Below are positions 16,001-24,800 of a stretch of 57,232 nt of DNA, one piece after another (positions within the stretch are counted from its first letter, which is position 1; the number at the start of each line of letters is the position of its first letter). A program made the position numbers and the translations under genes. This DNA is from a virus: IMG/VR virus record IMGVR_UViG_3300045930_000098, positions 1-57,232 of that record; one strand, 5' to 3'. The notes under the pieces were generated by a model. The model had not been told where the DNA came from and made no database searches. It saw only the letters and a program-made list of their open reading frames with translations.

Positions 16001-17179
16001 TTCCCACGGCTTCAGGCCCGGTTGCGGCGCCACGCGATTGATCGCGTACACCTGGATGTCGAACCCGGCGCCGCCCTCTCCATAGGGACCGCCCAGATCC
16101 CCGAAGTGCTGGACGCCGTTGATGGGCAGTTCGTCCTTGAACGGATGCGGCGGGCCGAAGGGGAAAGCGAACGCGCCGTTGAAATCATAGAGGACGAGTT
16201 GGATGTACCACGTATTGACGCCAAGCTGACCGGCAGAGCCGGGATACGCGCGAGTGGTGTCCACGCGGACGTATTCGAGATACCAGTCGTGACTGCCATC
16301 GGCCCATACCCGGTCGTAGGGGAACGTGCCGCCGACGCCGGGAGGGACTTTGACATCGGCGGGCGCGATCATGCCCGGTGACGGCGGCTGCACCTTGACC
16401 ACGCTGAACGGCAGGCTGGTGACCGCTCCCTGCGTCGGCGCGACGGACGCATCGATGGTTCCGCGCTCTACGGTGATCGTCCACTGCTCGTCCTTGAGCG
16501 GCGTGAACAGATTGGTATTGGCGCCCTCGCCGCCGATCCGGATCTGATCGCTCCGGTGCCAGCCGTGCCAGATGCGTTCCGGCATCACACTGTCGGCGGG
16601 ATGGTTCGTCCAGACCGTGCAATAGAACGGCGCGTTCTGAGTGGTCACCGTGGCGGTCGCCGTCACCACGGAATGCACGTTGCGGTCTGGCTCGTCCTGC
16701 CAGCGGTCCACCGTGTACTCGCGGCCCGTCACGGTCCCGATACTGAGCGCAGGGAGCGTCAGCGGGATGTCGAACGGATTCGGCCCGCTGATGTCTTCCT
16801 TGCTGAAGCTGGTGAACCGCAGGATGCAATCCTCGACGGCGTCCTCGCCCAGCAGAATGCGGTCGTCGGACAGGCCGGTGTAATCGATGAACGACGCGCC
16901 GCCCTCTGGCCGGAAGTAGCGCCCGATCAGCACAGAGACGCCGCGCTTCACGGTCGGCGGATAGACCAGTTCCACGTCAACGTGGTCCCAGTTGCCCAGC
17001 GCGACCGGCAGATCGATGCGCCCGTTGAAGACGGCGGCGGTGTCGTGGCTGGTGATCCGCCCGGTGATGCTGGTCAGGATGGCGGTAACGTCGGGCGGCT
17101 TGATGACGCCCGTCCCGGTCCCGCCCGTGGTGGAGCCTCGCTCGTAGATCCAGGTGCCGACTTTGGTCGATTCAGGCAT
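12782..17179 (-). CDS. Giant tail-tip/fibre protein
   Basis: 1465 residues. Contains an internally duplicated module of about 240 residues (near residues 33-275 and 429-670) with shared strands such as VTAxx...AAVFxGxIxLP, HVDVExxYP and LRFTxF. Residues about 900-1160 are a beta-helical repeat region (GIxVKI, GLGVDASGVAVGLSDGIMYP) as found in fibre shafts. Encoded between the tail hub and fibre genes. The last 82 codons overlap the next gene in another frame and translate as Arg/His-rich noise, so the true C-terminus is probably earlier. Confidence 0.75.
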   Translation of the reverse strand: MPESTKVGTWIYERGSTTGGTGTGVIKPPDVTAILTSITGRITSHDTAAVFNGRIDLPVALGNWDHVDVELVYPPTVKRGVSVLIGRYFRPEGGASFIDYTGLSDDRILLGEDAVEDCILRFTSFSKEDISGPNPFDIPLTLPALSIGTVTGREYTVDRWQDEPDRNVHSVVTATATVTTQNAPFYCTVWTNHPADSVMPERIWHGWHRSDQIRIGGEGANTNLFTPLKDEQWTITVERGTIDASVAPTQGAVTSLPFSVVKVQPPSPGMIAPADVKVPPGVGGTFPYDRVWADGSHDWYLEYVRVDTTRAYPGSAGQLGVNTWYIQLVLYDFNGAFAFPFGPPHPFKDELPINGVQHFGDLGGPYGEGGAGFDIQVYAINRVAPQPGLKPWEDPAVATKQCELRVIVAQGGASPPTGGGIQKPPPVTADVYQPTGEPWGSGVAAVFDGSIHLPTLHPDYALLHHVDVEFRYPGTPASTAILRTYEVPATGSEIPFHIVDGRIQLQPQPIANCYLRFTGFTEADVPSEPYDIQITLPGKTQTIPGGPAATATAVDASTLPTSDPRYRERWKDDGGALRMVVAVTVNFPQAQNVTLLLNKGGADLWQKSVSIPAGATTVYLGERGDWNTAVYPPTDFPQEWSVLVAPGNLLDGEDTSRSGAIRTSRFTVNPPPEPTNDVVGSVGAGVAVSYIDWIIYGDGPKAGKYGWGHLYSVLPFTHEDEFFFARWTIQTGHYQTPGNPATFVGGGQHPEEMAFTDDDDSSVHRIPRSNRVYIENDLLWDVPDKYLAPTPQDPLGTTLNPDNIVRFKQYIGSRYDPYGFGGTLTQQNVWSAGVGQTTPAQRPYFDVVLDLDHSLLKGPILNPSTRIPGVTIPLDPNRPHRITNGNLDLKTDEGEGVDVHTDGGASGLMRGHLRVRRGAGQAAAGRDLTLNLGEGQTFKGPLLEVNASDGLIKTGGPLKFLPGPGMEIDVNKKGAIKIGRGQVFVSGTDALEPLTGVASGTEFGADGAIQVKVDGAAGIKRGATEGIQVKIGANAGTKVQSDGIAVRVARGTVLYNGDIDVKVNGGLGVDASGVAVGLSDGIMYPSGDSTRIKIRLGGVSGMGLDSNGIVVGSGNGIAVDTGAIRFKPDTGGPLTVGANGATITIGIGITGTTSIRVDQGAGLTTSGNQIIFSSDETTLERGPTVKVKGDSLTDTQIKSLNFSKLTVGEMTVTGATPVKFTGTGGVQLTGGGNFETLAGWVTSNSGYGSGPFATYKLGAYTMVDSSLNANFLSVKIQNTETINSSRDGYFRYIYRNGTELDSLYQPKGNYQPAGSYAQEYTSVQFVQTTSTAMCRAQSFGIFQVADGKSGTIIDRDGRSVTFTNGIVTYIGEIPLREREGEETPNADRPRHSAGRGLEHRAVHRHADPRHQRSGYRRSSHDQALSDTRRLYRRRRSPNHSPSRKAVPAAITPRTVGSGAEDRERD

Positions 17180-17183
17180 AGGA

Positions 17184-20100
17184 CTACCCTGCGGTCACTC
17201 TGATGGTTTCCTGAGGAGCCACCGTCACTGCCGCGTTGCCGTCGAAGAGAAGCTCGTCGGTCGCGCAGTGGACGATGAGGTTGTTAGGTCCATTATCGTT
17301 CGAGAAATAGAGCGTGCGGCCCTGATATACGGCCAGCGGCATCAACTGCACCTCCACGTCGTTGTCGGTCGTGTCGGCGCGGACAGTATGGTCGGTCGCG
17401 AACACTTCCCACGGCTGGCCGGTGTCCGGATCGAATCGCGGCGGTCCCACCTCGCGCACGGTCGGCGGCTGGCCGTAGATGAAGATCTCGCGGTAGACGG
17501 CGAACTCTTCATGCGAGATCCGGCCCGCGCGATCTACCAGGAAGCCGCCCACCAACGCGACCAGCGTGGCGAGGTTGTCGACGCGGACTCTCAACTCGAA
17601 AGCCTGCTTCGGTCGCGGGACCAGCAGTTCGCTGGTGACGCCCGCGTAGTCCCAGTCGTGCGCCTCGATGATGCCGATGGAGGTCGCGTCCGGTTGCGTC
17701 TCCCACGGTGGCTCCACGGTGACGCGGATGTTTGTGTTCGCGGTGATCGCGCGGACCTGACCGGCGCCCTTGCCGCGCAGGATGCGATACAGGCGCCCGA
17801 TCTCCTCGTCGGGACGCAGGCCCTCCGTGTCGGGGAATTGCAGGCGCCCGACGCTGTTATTCCAGAGAGGGTCTTCGACCCAATCCGTGCCGGCGATTGC
17901 GCCAATGGAGCGCACGATGAGCACGTCGCCCTTTTCGACGGAGTCGGCTTGGTCGGCGCGGACGCAATCCGGCGTCACGGTGAACGTGCCGGTCGCCGGA
18001 TCGAATGCGGTGATCTCGAAATTCCAGAGCGGCGCCGATCCATCGCTGAGATCCGCGAGAGCGGAGAGGTATCGCTTCGGCGGGCCGACCCAGTTGTCGG
18101 TGGCGCCGATGAAGTTGTCGGCCTGGATCTTGTTCGGCGCGGTGACGCCGGTCACCAGGACGCCCGCGACTCCGGAGTGCCAGACGTGCTTCGCCGCGAT
18201 CCTCACGCGCTCTGCGGCGGCGTCGGGCAGTTGCTGGGTCATGGGCGCGAGGAAGCCGGTGTACTCGTAGCTCACGGGCGGCGCCCCCAGCGTCTGGGCT
18301 TGCAGGGCGATGCGCCGCCGGTCGGTCCCGATGTAGAGGTCCCAGCCCGCCCACGTTCCGCTGGGCGCCGGGAGCATCGAGATGGTGAGCTTCTGATCGG
18401 TCACGCCTTCCGGAATCCAGATCGCGTAGAGGTTCGACGGCGCGGATGGCGCGTTGGTCAGATCGAACTGCGTGACCGCGACGTACACCGTGACCGGCCC
18501 GGAGATATGCCCGCCCGCCGACCGGGCCACGCCCGTGATGCGCGGCTGCACGGGCGCGGCGAAGTGGTTGATCACCTCCTCGCCGCCGACCCAGATGGCC
18601 GGTGACCAGACGCCGTCACGCTGAATGTTGTAGTCCTGCCAGAGGTCGAAGGTGCGCTCTCTGGGATCGGGATAGAGTGGATCGCCGGGGAACGGCGCGA
18701 CGTGGTTCGGCATCCAGGCGAGGCCGCTGATGCTCTGCAACAGTTCCGGCGGGACCGGCTTGGCCGCAACGTCGGCTGGCTTGGGGCCGAAGGCGAGGTC
18801 GTACATCGAGTCGGTCGTGCATGTCGCCTGGATGTCGATGGAGAAGTCGGGATTCAGGACCCAGCCGGTCACCCGGCCCTCGCCGCGCCCGCCGGGGAGC
18901 CGGTCGTGATCCATGCTGACGATGTCGCCGCACATGGTCCGCAGGGCCAGGAGGGTCGTCCGGAAGCGGAGGTCCCGCGCCTTGACCTGTTCCGCGAGGC
19001 CGACGCCGCCAAGCTCTTCGCGCAGGCGCGTGGTGATGACGCGGGCGCACTGGCTCTTGTTGCTGACGCCGACGAAGGCCATCGTGCTCTGGAGGTATTG
19101 CGGCGTGTCGGTCGCCTCGCCCAGCCAGAGCGCGTGATCGATGTCATAGATGGTGACGCTATTGAGGCCCCAGTCGAACTCATCGTCTCCGAACTCTCCG
19201 ATGAGCCAATTGAACCGGGGCACGACCGGCGAGGCTTCCAGGCTCCTGAACAGGATGTTCGCGCGGGTGAAGGCGTTGCCCGCGAGAACCGAAGAGTTGA
19301 CGCGGATGCCGATCCAGAGCCGCCCGTGGACGAACGTGTAATAGCCGAGGCAACAGTTCAGAATTTCGGTGAGCCAGTCCTTCAGAGGCTTCCGCTCTTT
19401 CAGCACGCCACGGAACGGAAACTGCCGCTCGTTGATGGCCGGTGTGATCAGGCTGGGCACGTACTTGTCGCAGATCTCTGCGGCGGCGATGCAGGACTCG
19501 ACGTTGACGAAATCCTCCATCACCGACGCCGGGATGTCGTCGGCGCGGGATGGATCGACGCGCAGGCCGATTGCTCTGAGATAGACGTTGACCGCGACCC
19601 AGACGGGATTGGAGAGCGCGTTGACCCAGACGCGCGTTCCCGGCGCCGTCCAGGTCCAGCCCCCGATGCCTTCGGTCACCGTGACCGTCATGGCCCGGTC
19701 GGACACCGGGGCAAGCTGCAAGCCTGCCTCGTCGGTCCTGCGGATCTCCGCGAAGGCCACGCCTGCCGCGTAGCTGGCCTGCGGCGGGACCGTCCCTCCC
19801 CACGGCGCCTGATCGAGAGCGAAGAAGTCGGCGGTCGCCGCCGGATCGGTGCCCAGGATGCCGCGCCACCCGCCCCTCTTCTTTGGATCGTGCGGCGGCT
19901 GCTCATCGAGCTTGTGCGCGATCAGGTTCGATGAATAGGAGCCGATGGGGCCTTCGCCGACGATGCCCAACGCGCTGTAGAACTCGCTCTCGTCGCGGCC
20001 TGCGGCCACGTCGCAGACGACCTTCATCGCGATGTCGGTGTAGATCTCCTGAAGCGGACGCTGGTAGACGGACTCCTCCGCGACGGTGACGCTCTGGATG

Positions 20101-21167
20101 CGCGACCGCCCGACGCCCAAGCTCCCCAGAGCTATCGCCATCGGATTGATGCGGACATCCTGCGGCAATGCGACGACGCCGCCGAAGCTCTTGGGCACGC
20201 CTCGCGCCACGCACGCCGCGAAGTCTTTCGGGCAGTCGGGGAACGACGACGTGCTGGGACAGTGCGGCCCCTTGTATTTCTTCCAGCACGTTCTGCTGAT
20301 CTGGCGCCACGGGTACGCGAGGGTCAACTCGAATAGCCCGTCCGACGCGGGCAGGATGAACGTGCCATCGCTGGTCAGCGTCCACGGTCGCGCGTAGCCC
20401 ATCCAGAGGTCGATCAGATAGCCGGTGTTTATGTGGTAGAGCGCGAACGCGACATCGGCCCGGTAGAGGTTGGTCGCGTTCGCGTACTTGACGAACACGT
20501 CGTCCGCGTTGCCGAAGCTGAAGGTGGCCGAATCGCTGGCCTCGTTGAGCGTCTGCGAGATGCCGCCCCATTCGAGCAGACGCGGGAGAAACAGGTTGGC
20601 CGCGCCGTTGATGGTGCATCGCTGGTTGCTGATCCGCAGGACATCGCTCGTCCCTCGCGGATAGATGGTGACCAGCGGGATGAACCGCTGCACCTGATCC
20701 TCCAGCGCGGGCGTGAGCACGTCGTCGGGGAATCGCGTCACGCGCTCCGCGACGTTGTAGTTCGGCGTCGAGGTCGGGACCTCGAGGAGAGTTAGCCCGC
20801 CGACCGACGCGAGATATGCGGTCAGATGCGCGAAGTCCAGGTTCGGATTCTCGTATCGCGCAGTTAGTAACTCATTGCCGCCAGGTCCGTGATAAGTGAA
20901 TGGAAACTGCGCGTACTGTCCCTGCGCCTGCTGCCAGTGGCCCCTCAGGTTGTTGTAGTCGTCGCACGACAGATGATCGCGATGGATGCGGAACCGGCGC
21001 GTCCCGCTCCCCAGCAAGTAGCGTTGCTCAGTCTTGAGGCCCGGTTGATCGAAGACGTGCGTAACGACTTGCGGCTCGTAATCGACGCCGCTCCCATAGT
21101 CGATGCCGAGAGGAAACGCGCCGATCACCGGAGGATCTGGGATGGGAACCGCGCCGAGGTAGTCCAC
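17184..21167 (-). CDS. Tail hub/tip attachment protein (DUF2163-like N-terminus)
   Basis: 1327 residues. Residues 1-330 resemble the gene-transfer-agent baseplate hub family: a beta-sandwich ending in a Cys cluster (CWKKYKGPHCPS, CPKDFAACVARG, SFGGVVALPQD). The remainder has features of phage tip-attachment proteins (hub domain, then fibronectin-like segments such as PVTVYVAVTQFDLTNAPSAP and YEYTGFLAP). Lies directly after the DUF2460-like gene, the order seen in GTA-like tails. Would bind the tail tube end and fibres. Confidence 0.75.
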   Translation of the reverse strand: MDYLGAVPIPDPPVIGAFPLGIDYGSGVDYEPQVVTHVFDQPGLKTEQRYLLGSGTRRFRIHRDHLSCDDYNNLRGHWQQAQGQYAQFPFTYHGPGGNELLTARYENPNLDFAHLTAYLASVGGLTLLEVPTSTPNYNVAERVTRFPDDVLTPALEDQVQRFIPLVTIYPRGTSDVLRISNQRCTINGAANLFLPRLLEWGGISQTLNEASDSATFSFGNADDVFVKYANATNLYRADVAFALYHINTGYLIDLWMGYARPWTLTSDGTFILPASDGLFELTLAYPWRQISRTCWKKYKGPHCPSTSSFPDCPKDFAACVARGVPKSFGGVVALPQDVRINPMAIALGSLGVGRSRIQSVTVAEESVYQRPLQEIYTDIAMKVVCDVAAGRDESEFYSALGIVGEGPIGSYSSNLIAHKLDEQPPHDPKKRGGWRGILGTDPAATADFFALDQAPWGGTVPPQASYAAGVAFAEIRRTDEAGLQLAPVSDRAMTVTVTEGIGGWTWTAPGTRVWVNALSNPVWVAVNVYLRAIGLRVDPSRADDIPASVMEDFVNVESCIAAAEICDKYVPSLITPAINERQFPFRGVLKERKPLKDWLTEILNCCLGYYTFVHGRLWIGIRVNSSVLAGNAFTRANILFRSLEASPVVPRFNWLIGEFGDDEFDWGLNSVTIYDIDHALWLGEATDTPQYLQSTMAFVGVSNKSQCARVITTRLREELGGVGLAEQVKARDLRFRTTLLALRTMCGDIVSMDHDRLPGGRGEGRVTGWVLNPDFSIDIQATCTTDSMYDLAFGPKPADVAAKPVPPELLQSISGLAWMPNHVAPFPGDPLYPDPRERTFDLWQDYNIQRDGVWSPAIWVGGEEVINHFAAPVQPRITGVARSAGGHISGPVTVYVAVTQFDLTNAPSAPSNLYAIWIPEGVTDQKLTISMLPAPSGTWAGWDLYIGTDRRRIALQAQTLGAPPVSYEYTGFLAPMTQQLPDAAAERVRIAAKHVWHSGVAGVLVTGVTAPNKIQADNFIGATDNWVGPPKRYLSALADLSDGSAPLWNFEITAFDPATGTFTVTPDCVRADQADSVEKGDVLIVRSIGAIAGTDWVEDPLWNNSVGRLQFPDTEGLRPDEEIGRLYRILRGKGAGQVRAITANTNIRVTVEPPWETQPDATSIGIIEAHDWDYAGVTSELLVPRPKQAFELRVRVDNLATLVALVGGFLVDRAGRISHEEFAVYREIFIYGQPPTVREVGPPRFDPDTGQPWEVFATDHTVRADTTDNDVEVQLMPLAVYQGRTLYFSNDNGPNNLIVHCATDELLFDGNAAVTVAPQETIRVTAG

Positions 21168-21168
21168 C

Positions 21169-21564
21169 TCACGTCACCTCCCTCATGCCCAGAGACACCT
21201 CGCTCCGACCGACGCCGACCTGATCGCTCCAGTTGCCGTCCCAGACGACCGTGTATCTGCCCACGGGATTCTCGCCGGTCGGATCGGGCTTGAACGGCGG
21301 GACCGTCTCGCGCGGCAAGTAGAAATAGAACGGCGCGACCAGATGCGCCTTGAAGAACGTCCAGAGCGTCGTGTAGCTGGCGGGCGTCACCCGCCGGGTG
21401 ATCCGGAAGAAGTGGCGCGGGTTCAGAACCAGCGCGGCCCGGTCGCTCGATCCGTCCGGATAGCGGTTGACGAATGCCTCGACGCGAAGCTCTTCCTGAA
21501 GCGCCGTGTAGAAGCCAGCGGGCAGGACATCGACCGGCGCGGCGGGCTTGATGTTACCGGGCAT
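21169..21564 (-). CDS. DUF2460-like minor tail protein
   Basis: 131 residues from MPGNIKPAAPVDVLPAG; an alternative ATG at 21609 would overlap the divergent membrane gene. RHFFRITRRVTPASYTTLWT, FFKAHLVAPFYFYLP and GRYTVVWDG match the pattern of DUF2460 proteins (GTA minor tail, next to the hub). Two-base gap from the hub gene. Likely part of the distal tail. Confidence 0.72.
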   Translation of the reverse strand: MPGNIKPAAPVDVLPAGFYTALQEELRVEAFVNRYPDGSSDRAALVLNPRHFFRITRRVTPASYTTLWTFFKAHLVAPFYFYLPRETVPPFKPDPTGENPVGRYTVVWDGNWSDQVGVGRSEVSLGMREVT

Positions 21565-21595
21565 TCCGGCCCCCTTTGGTATCCTGGTAGAACGT

Positions 21596-21844
21596 ATGTT
21601 TTCCGACACTCAATGGAAGGCCGCAGGCGTCGTTCTCCTTCTGGCCGTCCTCTGCATCGCCGGTCTGTTCTGGATGGAGTCGCGGCGTCAGCCCGAATGG
21701 CGCGTGTATGAAACCTTCAGCGATGGTTCCGTTATGGAGATCAAACAGGCGTGCCCCGACTGCGAACTGCTGACTCGCGTCCGCAAAGGCGACAAGATCA
21801 TCGGCGCTCCGTTTGTGGCAGTGCCCGCCAAGGCGAAGAAGTAG
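21596..21844 (+). CDS. Single-pass membrane protein on opposite strand within tail operon (moron-like)
   Basis: 82 residues from MFSDTQWKAAG. One transmembrane helix (VVLLLAVLCIAGLFW, residues 12-27) then a soluble domain with a CPDC motif and a basic end (FVAVPAKAKK). It is plus-strand, wedged between the tape-measure gene (ends 21850) and the DUF2460-like gene, against all neighbours. That arrangement is typical of independently expressed morons, which often alter the host envelope or exclude other phages. Function not recognised; ribosome-binding site is weak. Confidence 0.6.
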   Translation: MFSDTQWKAAGVVLLLAVLCIAGLFWMESRRQPEWRVYETFSDGSVMEIKQACPDCELLTRVRKGDKIIGAPFVAVPAKAKK

Positions 21845-21849
21845 CTCCA

Positions 21850-24800
21850 TCACGCCATCACCGTGGAAGGCTCCAGCAACGCGCCCGTCTGCGCCGCCCT
21901 GCCTTGTCCTGACCGCGCCGCCGTCGTGTTCGCGGCGCCGACTGCGCCGGGATTGTTGCCCAGCACCTGGACGACCTGACCGCTGAACAGGCTGGTCGCC
22001 TGTTGCGGATTGAGTTGGAGGAACATCGGGTTCGGCCCCTGGAGCGCGTTCGCCACCTGAGTCGTCGTCGTGCCGACGTAGGGATTCGCGACCATGCGCC
22101 CGTTGCTGTAGACCGGCTGAAGCTGAAGCCCTCCCGCCGCGCTCTGCGCGAACGTCGCGCCGTACATCTGGCGCGGCATCCCGCCCACTCCCTGATTGGT
22201 GTTCAGCGCATAGAGGCGCACCATCTCCTGCACCTCAGGCGAGAACACCGCCATGCGGAGGTCGCCGCCGAACCGCTGGTCCGCGATCTGGACGACCTGT
22301 TCGCGGATCGATCTATCCACGATATCGACGCCGTAGGCGTTGCGGATAAGGCGCCTGACCTGTTCCTCCTTGGGCTTCCGGAAGTGCCGCACAAGAGTGG
22401 CGATGCCGCCCGCCGCCGCGCCCGCGATCAAGCCGACTCCCGCGCCGATCAGGGCGCCCATCGGCCCGAACATGGCGCCGATCATAAAGCCGATCCCAGC
22501 CCCGGCGAGAGCGCCGCCGCCGATGCTCATCGCCGCGCCCGTGACACCGCCACGCTTGTAGCCAGCCGCAAACAGGCCCAGACCGGCTCCAGCCACAGCG
22601 CCAGCCACCGGGTGGCCGACCATCTTGCCCAGCCCGTACCCGGCGAGGGCGCCACCGGCAATGCCCATCAGACCGGCTCTGACGCCTCGCTTGCTACTGA
22701 GGGCGCCCGCCATGAACATCGGCGTGCCGACCGCCGCCGCCATCGCGCCCATGCCGGGACTGTTCAGCATGGCGCCCAGCTTCTGCCGCCCGGTCAACTG
22801 CGCCCACGGCTTGGTCGAGATCGCGCCAGTCACCGGATCGCGGACCTGGACCGGCTTGCCGATATTCAACGACTCGCGCATGGCCTGGACGCTCTGCGAC
22901 CACTGGCCGCGCACGCCGCCGCCGCCGGTCGCGCCGGTCGCGCCGACGCCCGCAACGTCTGCGGCGGAACCGCTCCTCGCGGACCACGCCTCACGCGCCG
23001 CGTCGGTGACGATGGCGTCGACATCGCGCCCGACGACCTCGCGGTTTCGCGATTCCTGGGTCGCGTAGGTGACATCGGTCTGGGCCGATCCGTAGATGGT
23101 CGGCGCCGTCTGCCCCATGCCGGGGAACCACGGGCCGCGCCACGGGCCGCGCGGGAACTGCGTCTTGAAGCCGCCGAAGATTCCGGCGAGTTGCGCCGTC
23201 ATCGAGTTGGTCACGATGGTCTTCATCACGCCCAGCATCGTGTTCTTCATCAGGTTGCCGAGGCTCTGCCAGACGCTCCGCGACCTGTCGAGCAAGGCGT
23301 CCCACATGTCTCCGATGAAGCCCTTGATCTCCCCGAACATCTCCTCCTGTTGCTGGATGATCACGTCGTTGGTCTGCGACCAGCCCTGCAATCGCGCGAC
23401 CTGGAGCGCGGTGTCGGCGTCGAGCCAGATGCCCTCGATTCGTTCCGTGGTCCGCTTCGTCTCCTCGATGATGCTGGCTTCCGACGTTGCGTTGTTGTTG
23501 CGGAACACGCGCAGGCGTTCGTTCTCTGCCGCGATCTGCGCGTCCCTCGTCTTCTCGATGCGGACGCGCTCCACGTCGGTGATGTCGGCAATGTTCTGCA
23601 TCCGCTCCTGCGGCGTGCGCGGGCGCCGCGCGTAGAGATAGCCGCCCTCAAGCGTGGCCGTCCGGTTGATCCGCAGAAGCTCCATCTGGATGGACTCCTC
23701 CATCAGTTGCTTCCGCTCCTCCAGAATGATCCCGTTGGTTTCGCGTTCGCCCTCGACGCGGATGCGCTTCTCCTCGTTCTTCCGGAACTCCGCGAGTTTC
23801 AGGATGTCGGCGTTCGCGGCGTCCGCGTATCTCTGCTGCTCCTGGCGGATCTGCTCTTCGGACTTCCGCGCCTTCCGGCCCGCTTCCCTGATGCCCTTGA
23901 GTTGGAGATCCCCGACGCGCTTGATCTCTTCTTCCTTCGCGGCGACGTTGGTCCGCATCTCCTCGACGTTGGCTTCGGTTCGGAGCCTCACCAGTTCGCG
24001 TTGACCGGCGAAGGTGTGATCGCGCAACTTCTCCATTTCGGCAATCGCGGTTTGCCGTTGCGCCTTGGCGATATCCTCGTTGAGCTTGGCCTGCTCCCGG
24101 CGCGACTCCTCCTCGCGTTTCGTCACCTCCGTATTGACATCCAGCCAGAGGGCCTTGCGGTAGATCGCGATGGCCTGATCGTTGCCCTTGACCTTGCGGA
24201 AGTACTGCTCGTAATCGCTGGTCAACGCGGATATCGTCTCCTGGCCCGCTTTCCGGTTGCGGACTTGCGCCTCTTCCAAGACGGTCATCGCCTGCTCGAC
24301 TTGCCGCTTCATCTCCTCGACATCGACCTTCGGCAGGCCCGCTTTCAGCCGCGCGATCTCCTCCGGTGTCGCGGGACCATAGCCCGCCCCGGCGGCTTTC
24401 TGCTGCGCTTCGGCTTTGGCCCTGCTGCTCGACAGGTATTGGAGAACGGCGCCGCCCAGCAATCCGACGACGATGGCGATGAGGCCGACCGGCCCGCCGA
24501 CCAGCCCCAGCAATCCGGCCAGCGCGGCGCGGACGCCGGTCGCCGCGACCACTTCGGTCGCCACGCCGGTCGCCGCTCCAGCCGCCGCCGCCGCGCCTGC
24601 TCCCGCCACGGCGCCCCCGGCTTTGCCCAGAGCCGTCTGCGCGACCTTCTGCGCCGCTACCGTCGCCGCTGCATTCGCCGCCGCTTCCGTCGCGATCTTG
24701 GCCGCTTCCTTCGCCGCCGCATTTGCAGCCGCCCTGCGGGCCATCGCGCCTGCCAGAGCCTCGCCTGCAAGCCCGCCCGCGACCGATGTCGCCACTTCCT

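Noticed and set aside
17154-18605. Long plus-strand ORFs opposite the hub and giant tail genes
   Set aside because: Antisense shadows with Arg/His/Asp-rich composition; the minus-strand proteins have clear family features.
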